Below are positions 37,345 through 47,440 of a stretch of DNA of 64,000 bases, piece by piece; position 1 is the first letter of the stretch, and each line of letters opens with the position of its first letter. The position numbers and the translations under genes were made by a program. Location: NCBI GenBank assembly GCA_004026145.2, contig CP034986.1:14680304-14744303 (forward strand), read 5' to 3'. Below the pieces are notes generated by a model, which was given only the letters and a program-made list of their open reading frames with translations, ran no database searches and had not been told where the DNA came from. The stretch is from Takifugu bimaculatus. Lineage: Eukaryota; Chordata; Actinopteri; Tetraodontiformes; Tetraodontidae.

Positions 37345-39627
37345 ACAGACTCATATCATGACTATTTGGTTCAGCCCTGCACTCAGCTGCCTTCAGGCCA
37401 GACTGGCTTTAGGGACACCGCTGCATATTTGTGTTTAAAAAAAAAAATCAAAACTAACCATCTTTTATTGAAGTCCTTGTATTACTATCACCTCTTGCGA
37501 GCAACTTGCCTTGGGTTTGATTTGACCTTCAGTATTTAACAAATATGCCGCATTTCTTTTTTACCCAAATGGGATTTTTTGAGGTTTTTGTGTCGTGACT
37601 TAGACACAGATTTTGTGTAAATTATGTTCCAGCTTCAGATGTCACTCAGAACTCTTACAGAATTCCTTTTTTAAAAAGCTGCAATAAAGGCAGCTAAAAA
37701 CCTCGAAAGCTGCAGATGTTTGACTACACTGTGTCAGTGCTGCATCAAAGGTGGAGGTTATTTGCTGTTGGCACAGTTTTTTTTGGGTTTTTTTTTGGCT
37801 TACGCAAATATTTGAGAAAAGTCACAGGCGGATTTTGCATGTAAATTTTACCAAAAGGTAGAGCTCAGCCAGTGATTAAGACTCGGTTTCCTGCAGCTGT
37901 GGAGAGGCTGAAGAGTCTGGATATCAGGAATTGGCAACAAGGAGTTGGAATGGGCGGGTGATTTTAAAATCTGAGTACTTGGCCGCTGCATGAGTGCTGG
38001 CTCCCAATTCAAGAGCATCCATGATCATCTAATGCAAAACTTGTTGAGAGGTACTCAAAAATTCCCTCTTCCTCGTCTTTTTTAGCATTTTACCTCCCGA
38101 CTGACAAATGTTTCCAGCTGTGCAGCGGCGCTCAAACAACAGTGCACATATTTTTTTATCTACAGAGGCTTAACAGAAGGATTCTTCACGACTCACAACA
38201 CTTAACGGCAAATTGAGCTCAACCGAATCCAAAACGGAAAGAAGCGTTCCAAATAGGACAAAAGACAGCTCTGCTGCCGCCCGTCAACACTTGGGGGATT
38301 CCGCACAGCTGGACAAATTGTGACATTTTGACGCTGACTTTGAGTTAACTTTCTTTTCAAATGAGCGCTCAAGGGGCTTTTAAACTGGTTTTCTTTCCTG
38401 GCATCTGTGAAAAGCGAATGACATCATTTTTTAAAAGAATGTTTACAAGACTTTTCTTCTAAATCACTGTATCGCGGGTAAAAGTCAGGGCTTAATTAGC
38501 TTCTGATGTTACCCGCTATCCTGAGAGTCAGTGTGTCTGGTTGTCACCCATCCTCGTTGTCATTGGTTACATTCTCTTCAGCACCGACAGGATTCAGTCT
38601 GCGGAAAAGACACCCTGAAATGGATCCGTTTACCTTTCAGTTCCTACAAGTGATGACACAGTGAATGCCAGGGAAAACCAGCAGGCCAACCCTGTCAACA
38701 ATATCCCGTGTCTGTGCTCTGTAATAACCTGAAGCGTGTGCTCCCTCCTAGAAATCAGTGGACATGGAACACAAAGCGGGAAGGGACTGTATAAGGAAAT
38801 GTTAGTCGATGTTTGGATGGCTGTTTGTGTATCTGAGGGGGTTTTGCATGCACAGTTGTACAGGCCGAGGGGACCGATTAGTGCCATCTTCTAGCGCTGA
38901 GCTACTCGTTCTCAGCTGTGCTGATTTCACCCAGCGATCTGCATTCATTTATGCATGGAGCGACCCAACATGAGCGGCCAGCAAAACAGAATAATTTCTA
39001 TCTCTGTATTTACAACTGTTATTTTCTTTTCAATCTCCCCCACTTCTTGACTTGAGGTTTTGGAAGAATTATTTCAAAACTCACAGTTTGCCTTTCGTTT
39101 ATAGATCGCATAGACTTTTATACCCGATGTTATGTAGGGTACAATACAGCTACCCCATAACACCCAGTTCTGAGTGGACGCATCTCAAAGTGAAAGCAAA
39201 GTGCTCTGAATTGCATGTGATTGACAATCTTTCAGGCCCATTTTCAAAATTACACACACTTTTAAAGTTGAACTGGGAAGACGGAAAAAAAAAACCCTAT
39301 CATTCCACATGCTTCTTCCATTCAACATTTCATAGGGGTAATTTTCAGCCCTGAGGCTTTGTTTGGTGGTCTCTGTAAAACCTACAGTTGTATTAAACAT
39401 AATCACGGTCGTATCATTTATTGCAGAAATAAAATAATCATTGTTTTGCTCAAGGCTCTTCCTGGGTTTTCAGACAAATGTTAAATTCTCACATGACTTT
39501 CCAAATGAGCAGTTGGGAAATGTGGTGTGTAGTTTTTTGCAAGTTCTCTTGATGTCTCTGTGTGGTTTCTGGCAGTATTTGGGTTTCCTAAAAATTCTGG
39601 GTTCTTTTTCCACACATTGTCCTAGAC

Positions 39628-40115
39628 CAGGGGTGGGCAAACATTTTGATTCGTGGGCCACAATGGGTTCTAACATTTGACAAAGGGGCCGGACCAGGAG
39701 CAGATGGATGGATGGAGTGCTTTGGTAACCTCACCTCATTGGAGAAAAAATACACATCTTGGGATATGGAGAAAACATGTGCTTTAATTTCAAATGAAAA
39801 TGAAGAGAAGCATTACAACAAAATATCTGACTTTGGAATGAGTCTTAAAACACTTAAAATCAAATGAATAAAATGTGCCTTTTTAAAAAAAAAAAAAAAC
39901 ATTTCTATTTTAAAGCACTGAAAGTTCTGTTATCCTTCAGGATATCACCATCACTCTCCTCCTGACTGTCTTTTTTCTAGTGGGAAAACACCAGAATTGC
40001 AGTGAAAATATAACATTAACAAGGTTTATTCATTTAATTTTTCAAGTTTGGCGGGCCGGATTAAAACGTTTAACGGGCCGCGTGTGGCCCCCGGGCCGTA
40101 GTTTGCCCATGCCTG
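39628..40115. mobile_element. Non-autonomous hAT-like DNA transposon (488 bp)
   Basis: The element starts CAGGGGTGGGCAAAC and ends GTTTGCCCATGCCTG. These terminal inverted repeats agree at 13 of 15 positions. It is flanked by perfect 8-bp direct repeats TCCTAGAC (39620-39627 and 40116-40123), the size made by hAT transposases. Subterminal GGGCCACA and TGTGGCCC blocks extend the inverted relationship. The interior is AT-rich with a poly(A) run near 39885 and has no transposase frame, so it would depend on a transposase in trans. The exact target duplication suggests a fairly recent insertion. It interrupts a sequence that otherwise reads ...TTGTCCTAGACAATC. Confidence 0.93.
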
Positions 40116-40123
40116 TCCTAGAC

Positions 40124-40594
40124 AATCTCAGGATCCAGACCTGGGCTACTGGCACTGCTGAGTTCTCAGTTTCACAGTTACTACTTGCTTTATTTTACTC
40201 CTCTGGACAGGGCTTGTCTATAATCAGAGCTCTGCAGGGCTGTGAATCTCATGTATGGAAAAAAAAACTCTATTAAGCAGACCTGCTGCACTCTGAGATA
40301 ATTGCCGCAGGGCAGTCATCCATATATGCGGCACATGTATGCTATAATGGCCCTGACCCACACCTTAACGTGTTCGTGCTCACTGACACATTTGTTAGCT
40401 TAAAAAAACTTGAGCAGCTGAAACTGTCAGCGACTGCCGACTTGAAAAATGAACACACAAAGCCAGTTGCTACGCAAACTCAGCACAATGAGGCAAAACT
40501 GCTGCTGCAGCCCCGGGCATGCTGGAGACACCTTGAAGACTTCTTCGTCTACCAGCATCACTGCTTTTAATTGATTAATATCTAATTACTTAGG

Positions 40595-40595
<1 letters not shown>
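40124..40595. other. Non-coding stretch between hAT and LINE
   Basis: Nothing recognised. It contains short open frames only and ends at the LINE tail repeat. Confidence 0.6.

Positions 40596-40658
<63 letters not shown>
40596..40658. repeat. (TTGA)n tail of the LINE
   Basis: Nearly 16 perfect TTGA units (TCAA read on the minus strand) lie immediately 3' of the LINE's untranslated region. LINEs of the CR1/L2 type commonly end in a short tandem repeat rather than poly(A), so I take it as the element's 3' end, probably expanded after insertion. Confidence 0.9.
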
Positions 40659-40889
40659 CCTTTAGGGGTGTCCATCAGGGAAATTAGCATCTCCAAAGAA
40701 ACATACAGCACTGTACAAAATTACCCACCACCATTACACACCATTAAACCTATTAAAGATAATAAAAATAGAATAAAATAAGAAATAAAATAGAATAAAT
40801 TAAAAATAGAATATAAATCTAAAATATAAAACTATAAAAATGTAAATAAATGAATAGATGGATGAATGAATGGATGTCCCAGTATTATG

Positions 40890-42302
40890 TTATTGCAGTA
40901 TTGTTCCAGTCCTTCTGTTGGTCCTCCCCCCCAGTGAGGAGTTGAACAGTCTGATGGCTCGGGGGATGAATGAGTTCCCCAGTCTGTTTGTTCTGAACTT
41001 GGGGAGGCGCAGCCTCTGGCTGATCAGGCTTCTCTGGCTGTGGATGACAGTGTGCAGAGGGTGGCGGACATTGCCCATGATGCTCCGCAGCTTGTCAATA
41101 GTTCTCCTCTCTGCCACTGTCGCCAGAGGTTTCAGCTTCATCCCAACCACCGAGCTGGCCCGCCTGATCAGCTTCTCCAGCCTGGAGAGGTCCGCTTTTG
41201 TCGCACTCCCCCCCCAGCACACCACAGCGTAGGACAGGATGCTGGCGACCACAGACTGGTAGAACATCCAGAGGAGTTTCCTGCAGATGTTGAAGGATCT
41301 GAGTCTCCTCAGGAAGTACATCCTGCTCTGGGTCTTCTTGTACAGCTGCCTCGTGTTGCTTGTCCAGTCCAGCCTGTTGTCCCGCCACAGCCCAAGATAT
41401 TTGTAGGTCTGCACGCCCTCCACCTCCTCCGTTCCTATCTGAACTGGTCTAGGTCTCGGTCGGTCCCTCCCAAAGTCAATGACCAGTTCTTTGGTTTTGG
41501 AGGTGTTGAGCTGCAGGCCGTTGTTGTGGCACCAGGCAACAAAGTCCCTCACCAGGCACTGGTACTCCTCCTCTTCGTCGTCTCTGATACATCCAACGAT
41601 GGCTGTGTCATCTGCGAACTTCTGGATATGACACATTTCGGAGTTGTAACAGAAGTCCGAGGTGTACAGAGTGAAGAGGATGGGGGACAGCACAGTCCCC
41701 TGTGGAGCACCGATGCTGCTGACCACAGTGTCAGACGTGATGTCCTTCATCCTGACGAACTGCGGCCTGTCGGTGAGGTAGCTGGAGATCCAAGCAACCA
41801 GGCAGGGGTCCACTCGCATCTGTAGAAGCTTGTCCTGTAGGACAAGGGGCTGGATCGTGTTGAAGGCACTTGAGAAATCCAAAAAGAGGATTCTCGCTGT
41901 GCCACTTCCCTTGTCCAGATGCGAGTGGACTCGGTGCAGCAGGTAGATGATGGCGTCCTCTACACCGACCTTGTCCCGGTAGGCGAACTGTAAGGAGTCC
42001 TCAGCGTGCTGCACCTGAGGCCTGAGGAGGTTGAGGAAGAGCCGCTCCAGAGTCTTCATCAGATGTGAGGTGAGTGCCACCGGCCGGAAGTCGTTCAGCT
42101 CACTCGGTCTGTTCTTCTTGGGGACTGGAATGATGCAGGACGTCTTCCATAAGGTGGGCACTTTCCCCAGCTCCAGGCTGAGGTTGAAGACCCGTTGTAG
42201 CGGCTCCCCGAGTTCAGCAGCGCAGGTCTGGAGGAGCCGGGGGCAGACTCTATCCGGTCCAGCTGCTTTTCGGGGCCGGAGCTTCCTCAGTTCTCCCCTC
42301 AC
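40890..42302 (-). CDS. LINE reverse transcriptase (470 codons, open)
   Basis: Copies element RNA into DNA at a nicked genomic target. Visible motifs, with residues counted from the first codon given here, are a KAAGPD block near 13-17, a PVPKK block near 59-63, LDFSSAF with catalytic Asp142, GAPQG at 198-202, FADD with catalytic Asp231 and Asp232, YKYLG at 300-304, and the C-terminal SVVASILSY...VVCWGG region near 350-365. All three catalytic aspartates are present and there is no stop until TAA at 40890. The frame opens at a GTG only because upstream sequence is continuous: in this frame the linker residues CFTADQ precede it, so the true start lay in the lost 5' part. It cannot be autonomous without the endonuclease. 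No host role is suggested. Confidence 0.92.
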   Translation of the reverse strand: MRGELRKLRPRKAAGPDRVCPRLLQTCAAELGEPLQRVFNLSLELGKVPTLWKTSCIIPVPKKNRPSELNDFRPVALTSHLMKTLERLFLNLLRPQVQHAEDSLQFAYRDKVGVEDAIIYLLHRVHSHLDKGSGTARILFLDFSSAFNTIQPLVLQDKLLQMRVDPCLVAWISSYLTDRPQFVRMKDITSDTVVSSIGAPQGTVLSPILFTLYTSDFCYNSEMCHIQKFADDTAIVGCIRDDEEEEYQCLVRDFVAWCHNNGLQLNTSKTKELVIDFGRDRPRPRPVQIGTEEVEGVQTYKYLGLWRDNRLDWTSNTRQLYKKTQSRMYFLRRLRSFNICRKLLWMFYQSVVASILSYAVVCWGGSATKADLSRLEKLIRRASSVVGMKLKPLATVAERRTIDKLRSIMGNVRHPLHTVIHSQRSLISQRLRLPKFRTNRLGNSFIPRAIRLFNSSLGGRTNRRTGTILQ

Positions 42303-42865
42303 CTGGTCAGCCGTGAAGCAGGGAGGATGTGGGGATGGTGAGAGCAGGGGGATGCAGGGAGGATGTGGAGATGGTGAGAGCAGGGGGATGGGGGTGGTAG
42401 AAGGTGGGAGGGTGGGAGGAGGGAGGTCAGTAGAGGGAGGGGAGGTGGAGGAGGGAGGAGGGGAGGGTTGGGGAGAAGTTGTGGTGGGTGGCGGGTTGGA
42501 GGGAGGGGGTAGAGGGGAGCTTGGCTGCTGGGGAGGGGGGCAGAGGATTGGAGTGGAGTGGGCTGACTGAACCTGTTGAAGAATTGGTTCAGGTCGTTTG
42601 CCCTCTCCACTCCTCCCCCTTCCGTCTTGGCTTTGTGACCAGTGATGGTCCTGACACCTTCCCAGACGTCCCGCATGTTGTTATCAGCCAGCTTCTTCTC
42701 CACCTTCTTCCTGTAGGTGTTCTTCGCCTCCTTCAAGTAGCGTTTCACCTCCCTCTGCGCTTCTTTCATCTCCTCCCTGTCTTTATTTCTAAAGGCCTTT
42801 TTCTTCTTAGGACATGAGGACATCCTTGACTTCCTGTGTTACCTGTGTATTAACTGGATAATTAC
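42299..42865 (-). pseudogene. LINE connector and proline-rich linker, frameshifted
   Basis: This is the 5' remainder of the LINE polyprotein. A basic helical stretch (EVKDVLMSSCPKKKKAFRNK, then a charged segment ending NQFFNRF) matches the connector between endonuclease and RT in CR1/L2-like elements. It runs into about 60 residues dominated by proline, leucine and serine. Its reading frame is offset by two bases from the RT frame and stops at TGA (42299-42301). Near the junction the RT frame carries the natural reading (...PHPPCFTADQV), so an indel within the G-rich tract has separated the two. A 12-residue unit is duplicated there. Confidence 0.75.
42320..42545. repeat. Extremely G-rich purine tract with 36-bp duplication
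   Basis: About 225 bp in which the plus strand is almost all G and A with many runs of three or more G. It includes a near-perfect tandem duplication of a 36-bp unit starting GGAGGATGTGG (42322-42357 and 42358 onwards). It encodes the proline-rich LINE linker on the minus strand. It has strong potential for G-quadruplex or triplex structure and for replication slippage, which would explain the frame change. Confidence 0.85.
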
Positions 42866-45800
42866 CAATTCACCTGTTATTTCTTTCAGTGAATTCAATA
42901 AAATAAGCAAGAAAGACTGAAAACACACTCAATAATCATGATTTGCTTGTATTACCAAGAAAGTCCTCTCAGCCAACATATAAACTCAGCACACACATTG
43001 ACTTTAGAGTAGGTAATTCAATACTGCGAAGCAGCAATTTAGAAAAATGTGTCTTGGACACCGAGTTATGCCAAGGGTCCCACTGCTCTCATTAGGAGCT
43101 AAATAATGATGACTGTAATGACACTAACAGTAAAACCCAGCCTGATGGACACAGTTTGCCAAGTTACTAATAGAAATAATAAATGAGGATAACGCATACG
43201 GACCCATTCATCCAGCTTTTTCACTTGTGGCTTCATTCGGTTCATTTGATTAACCGTGTCCAGTAATATTTTACGCCATGCGACTCATAAATATGACCAA
43301 CAAAAGCCAGATTTTCAAATGAGTATGAAAAGCAGTAAATGGCAGCCCTACATGAACCCGGCTCCGAGTCGAACAAAGAACAAAATCCACATGAATGCGG
43401 CCTATTCATGCTATTCTGTTACTGCCATGTGCCGAGCTGCAAGCCCACACTGCTGAACACACAGCTCAGAGGCATCGCTGCAGTCCTGTTCTTCGAGCGT
43501 GGTGTTTGGAACAGGGTGATAAAATGATCCAAAGCTGGCTTTCTGCACGCCCGGAGGGAGAATATGAAAAGTAACAGCATTAGCAGTCTCAGACTTTGTA
43601 TTTATAAAATAAGACGCAGACTTCAGACATCTGAATGGAGTCGCGAACAACACGTGCCACTGAAGAACGAGCCGTGATGCCACCCATCCCTGGTGCAACA
43701 GAGTCTGGATTTATCACCAGCCTAAACTCAGTGTGGAATGAAGCTGCCGTGCCGATATATCCCTGGAGAGGCGTTGCAATAAAATGAACTACCATTGTTT
43801 TCTTGCAGAACTGTACAAATTGCCTCATCAAAGCAGCAACATGGGTCCTCCACCTCCAGCCATTAATCAGCATGAGAGTCATAAGCGCCACGAGACGTGA
43901 TAGCATTCTCCAGGGCTGCAAAACGCGCCAGGCTACGCGTTTCCACTGTTTTCCTGGTAGAGACAGAAAAGCTGAGCAGGAGACGAGGTGATGCACACAC
44001 CATCGGAGGAGAACCTGTGGGTCTCGGGATTCCTGCAGGGTCCAAAACATCTCCACATCCTTTCTTTGAGCAGAAAGACCGTTACTTCCTCATGTTTAAC
44101 CTGCTGAAAACTCAGCTTTTGTAAAAAAAAAAAATAGGCTGGTCGTTTTCACTTTTTCAGTAGTTTTTACTTTTCTTGCTGTTGTTCAATTGTTTATTAT
44201 AAACTTTAATACCAAAAGGTAGAAGATCAATACTGCACATTAAGCATATTCATTGGGGTGTAAACTAGAGCTAAAGACTTTCCTTACAATCCATTAAGTC
44301 ACAAACAAACTCCACTAATATGCCCTGCACTGCTGTTTAAACGGATAAACAGAGACCGCAATGCAAAATCTTCCCACTGACAGAGAGTAATGAACGCAAT
44401 CAGCCCAAAACCAAACACACACCAGAGAATATGGTGTGTGTATGAATAGAGCCTGGACAGGGGGTCAGCCTTTTTTACATTAAAGGCCATAGATTCAACT
44501 TCAGGGGGTGAACATGTCACAGCCTGGCCTGCAACGCCAAGACAAAGAGCTAAGTGTCTCCTCTTGGACACGCTGCCGTTTCACGTGACATTCCGCCATG
44601 GAAATCTGGCCTCAATATGGAGTAGATCCATAAATGAGCCACACTTTGGGAATAAATTAGAGGAGCTGTGGGCTGAATTCTAATCACCGTTTTAACCTTT
44701 GCTTTCAAAGTTCCATTGACATTCATTTTTCAAAGAGGAGCAAAGGAAGGCCCTCCCCCCACCTCACCGTAAATTGCACTTCCAGTGGTGCTTTTGATAA
44801 TTTTCCCTCTTTGTGTTTCTAATTGGCATAAGAGATGCGAGGATGAGACACTTGAATCTCATCAAATGACCAAAGATTGCAATTCTACGCGCATTTTTGT
44901 GCTGTGTATTTCGGTGGTCATGTGTGACATTAATAACGTGCGTGCAAGTGTCTTTCATTGGGCCACTTTTTTCATCTGATGACCCCTTTGAAACCTCACT
45001 ACAGCTGTGCTGTAAAAGCTAACTGAGACTAGTTCAACATTTTTATTTATTTATCTTATAAAAATCGCCGGACAGCGACGCAGCAGGTCGACAGAGACGT
45101 CTGCGACAAGATTTGCTTCGAATCCTCTTTTCTTAAAACTCCGCATCAGATAAATAAGAACTCCCAGCTGTCCCAGTCTGCTCCTGAGCTTCACCTGGAA
45201 TCTACACATCCGGGACAGGAGGCATGCAGAGGAAACTGTCCAGAAAGTCTCCCCTGTATAATCATTAGCATATGATGGCCTTTCATTTGGACTCTATAGA
45301 AAACCTCAACAACCTCCAACCATGTTTTTCAGCGCATTTGATGAAGAAACATCCAGAAGCATCCAGAAGGGGAGGACCTCACCACCAATCCTATTAGAAT
45401 CTTTAGAGGTTTTTTTATATATCTTATCATAACGAGCATGTAAAATGCACACTTAGAAAACTGGGTTATGAGATGTAAGTACAGCATTAGAGCGAAGCAG
45501 ATATAAATAAATAAACGTATGAATAAATAACATTTCAAAAGCCCTCAGCCTCTAAATCCCTGCTGCCGATCCTGACACAATGGCTCCCACTGAGAGCTGC
45601 TCATATAAAGAGCCGCTTCCTACCGTTTGTCTAAATATAAGCTGTGAAGTAACGCAGTGTGGGCTCTGAAGAGCTATGTCCAGGCTCGAGCGCTGTCCGT
45701 TTCTTGTAATTACTGAGATGCACTTGTTGCCCACAGCGTGCGGCTCATCATCCATCGCTGCTTTCACTGCCTCACCTCTATCGAGCTGTAACGAGGCTGG

Positions 45801-47029
45801 GAAATCAGCCAGGGATGGGAGGAATGATGCTTACGCGCCAACAGCCCAATAGGAGAGAACAAGAGGGTCAAACTCTGATGGGAAGATGCCGGGCGGTGAG
45901 GAAGTTAACGTTAGTCTTTATGTCACGTACATTACAGCCGGGAGTCCACGCAGCCTTGGGAGCCCGGCCGTCAAACAACCTATTTTAATAACATCAGCTT
46001 GAAAACATCAACCTCAGATGTAAAAATCACCAAACAAAAGCCTGACAGCAATGGGATGGAACGGCATGTAATAAAACCACTCAACGAAGAAGAATATGGT
46101 GGCAACCACGGGCCGCAGACGCTCTAATCTGGGCCTTTTATTGCTCCTGAGAGATGTACAGTAAAGAGCATCATGGAGGCACACATCGAAGATTATCCCG
46201 CTAATCTGCTCTGACAAGCACGCTGTCATTGATTATTAAAAGACCAATCTATAATCCGAAAGCGCACAGAAGGGAGGCTGCTTCTGTCAGCTTCACTTCG
46301 CTGTCAGGGTTCTCCCAAAGAATGACGGCTGGGAGTTCTGAGGATAGGTCTGTTGCGGTATGTTAGCAGAATATAGCGCAGTTGTTTTGAAATAAACGTA
46401 AACAGCAAAATGTAGCCTCAAAAGCTATCTGAGGAAAAAAAAGACAATGTCTACAGCTTGAGGCCTTATGTGATTGGAGCTGATGAGAATGAGAAAAAAC
46501 AACAACCTGAAAAGCATGATGTGTTGTCAATTCAAGAGGAACACACAGGAAAAAGAGGCCATTTACTGTTCCTGAAGGCAACACCTTGTTTTCTTTCATG
46601 TTCATACACAGAAAGAACATTACGAAGGACTCCAGTTACATCGCATGACCCTTTTTCGGAAGCTGCATTTGTACCTGCATTTGCTGTTGTGATTCAAAAT
46701 GATCAACCAACAGTCTATGAACAGCATCTGTTGCACTCCTGCTGGGGGAAAGCTGGCTGCCATATGCTAGGCTGGCTACTTAATCCAAGCTAACTACTGC
46801 AGAGATGAATGTGATTGGAGTGAAGCTTCTGGCTCACTACAGACCTTATATCACTGGCCTCACACTAACAGATGTGCAAACCAGAATCTAAATTTAACTG
46901 GTTATATGGAAACTAAATGGTGACAAAGAGGCTACATTGACTATATTTACTGAGATGAAGATGTTAATTGGACTGGGCTTTATAGGATAGACAAAAAAAA
47001 CTCAAATTACAAACCAACTAACCTCTCTC
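42866..47029. other. Non-coding stretch
   Basis: No gene recognised. The 155-codon minus frame at 43589-44056 has no recognisable motif and is within chance expectation. A minus-strand donor-like site at about 45775 (AGAG|GTGAGGC) lacks a convincing partner. A poly(A) run lies near 44125. Confidence 0.6.
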
Positions 47030-47440
47030 TCATGTCAGAAAAATGCAGAATGGATTTCCGTCTTTCAGTAGCTCAGGCTTTTTTTCATGACACATTGTAA
47101 AGAAAGTGAACTCTTCCAGGCTGGATTCTCTCAGTGGATGTTGATGAAGGAGGGGGGCCTTGTCTGTTGCAATTACCATCGCACAATCTTCCAGCAGTCC
47201 ATTTAATTTTGACACGAGCCCATCTTTTGTTGGAACATCAGCAGCTTGCGAGTGCCAAAGTCTGAAACTGGCATCCTCGTTGCTTCCCAGGACACCTGTA
47301 GCTGCGCCGGCGCTGTATCCTCCCATCCATCCTGTTTCATCTTTTCCATTAAATTCCCGGCGTAGTGATTCGATTTTCATTTGTTCCTCATCGTGAAGGC
47401 TGGTGAATGCCAATCCTTGTGGGAGACGACTGCGCAGCTC
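47030..47440 (-). other. Coding-like open frame, unidentified
   Basis: A minus-strand frame of about 130 codons includes LHDEEQMKIESLRREF, then GLVSKLNGLLEDCAMVIATD, and ends CIFLT before TGA. About a third of codons begin with G, as in true coding sequence, and the composition is that of a soluble acidic protein. A possible acceptor (GCAG|AGCTGCG) precedes it but has an A-rich rather than pyrimidine-rich approach. A donor-like AGAG|GTTAGT lies just after the stop. I do not recognise the protein. It could be an exon, a decayed retrocopy, or chance. The strand agrees with the CpG-island gene. Confidence 0.3.

Larger units (their letters stand above)
33890..39627. other. Non-coding stretch
   Basis: No gene recognised. 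It contains a CA tract (36761-36790), a 12-bp minisatellite (37311-37344), a GTTAACGTTAAC palindrome near 36058-36069 and the short splice-bounded segment at 36856-36882. Several T runs (near 37025 and 37780) are present. Confidence 0.6.
40596..42865 (-). mobile_element. 5'-truncated CR1/L2/Rex-like LINE
   Basis: Minus-strand non-LTR retrotransposon fragment of about 2.3 kb. In order it has the end of the endonuclease-RT connector, a proline-rich linker, a complete reverse-transcriptase and C-terminal region, an A-rich 3' UTR (about 40659-40889) and the TTGA tail. The apurinic endonuclease is absent, consistent with the usual 5' truncation during target-primed reverse transcription. The 5' limit (about 42850-42870) is where coding similarity ends, and I found no clear target duplication. 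The intact RT frame implies a young copy. Placement in CR1/L2/Rex rather than RTE or L1 rests on the residues around the catalytic motifs and the tandem-repeat tail. Confidence 0.85.

Noticed and set aside
41040..41825. 261-codon plus-strand frame inside the LINE
   Set aside because: It is the antisense shadow of the reverse-transcriptase gene.
43589..44056. 155-codon minus-strand open frame
   Set aside because: No recognisable domain, and the length is within chance expectation.
45780..45800. Possible 21-nt minus-strand exon before GTGAGGC
   Set aside because: Two competing AG sites and a weak tract, with no frame support.
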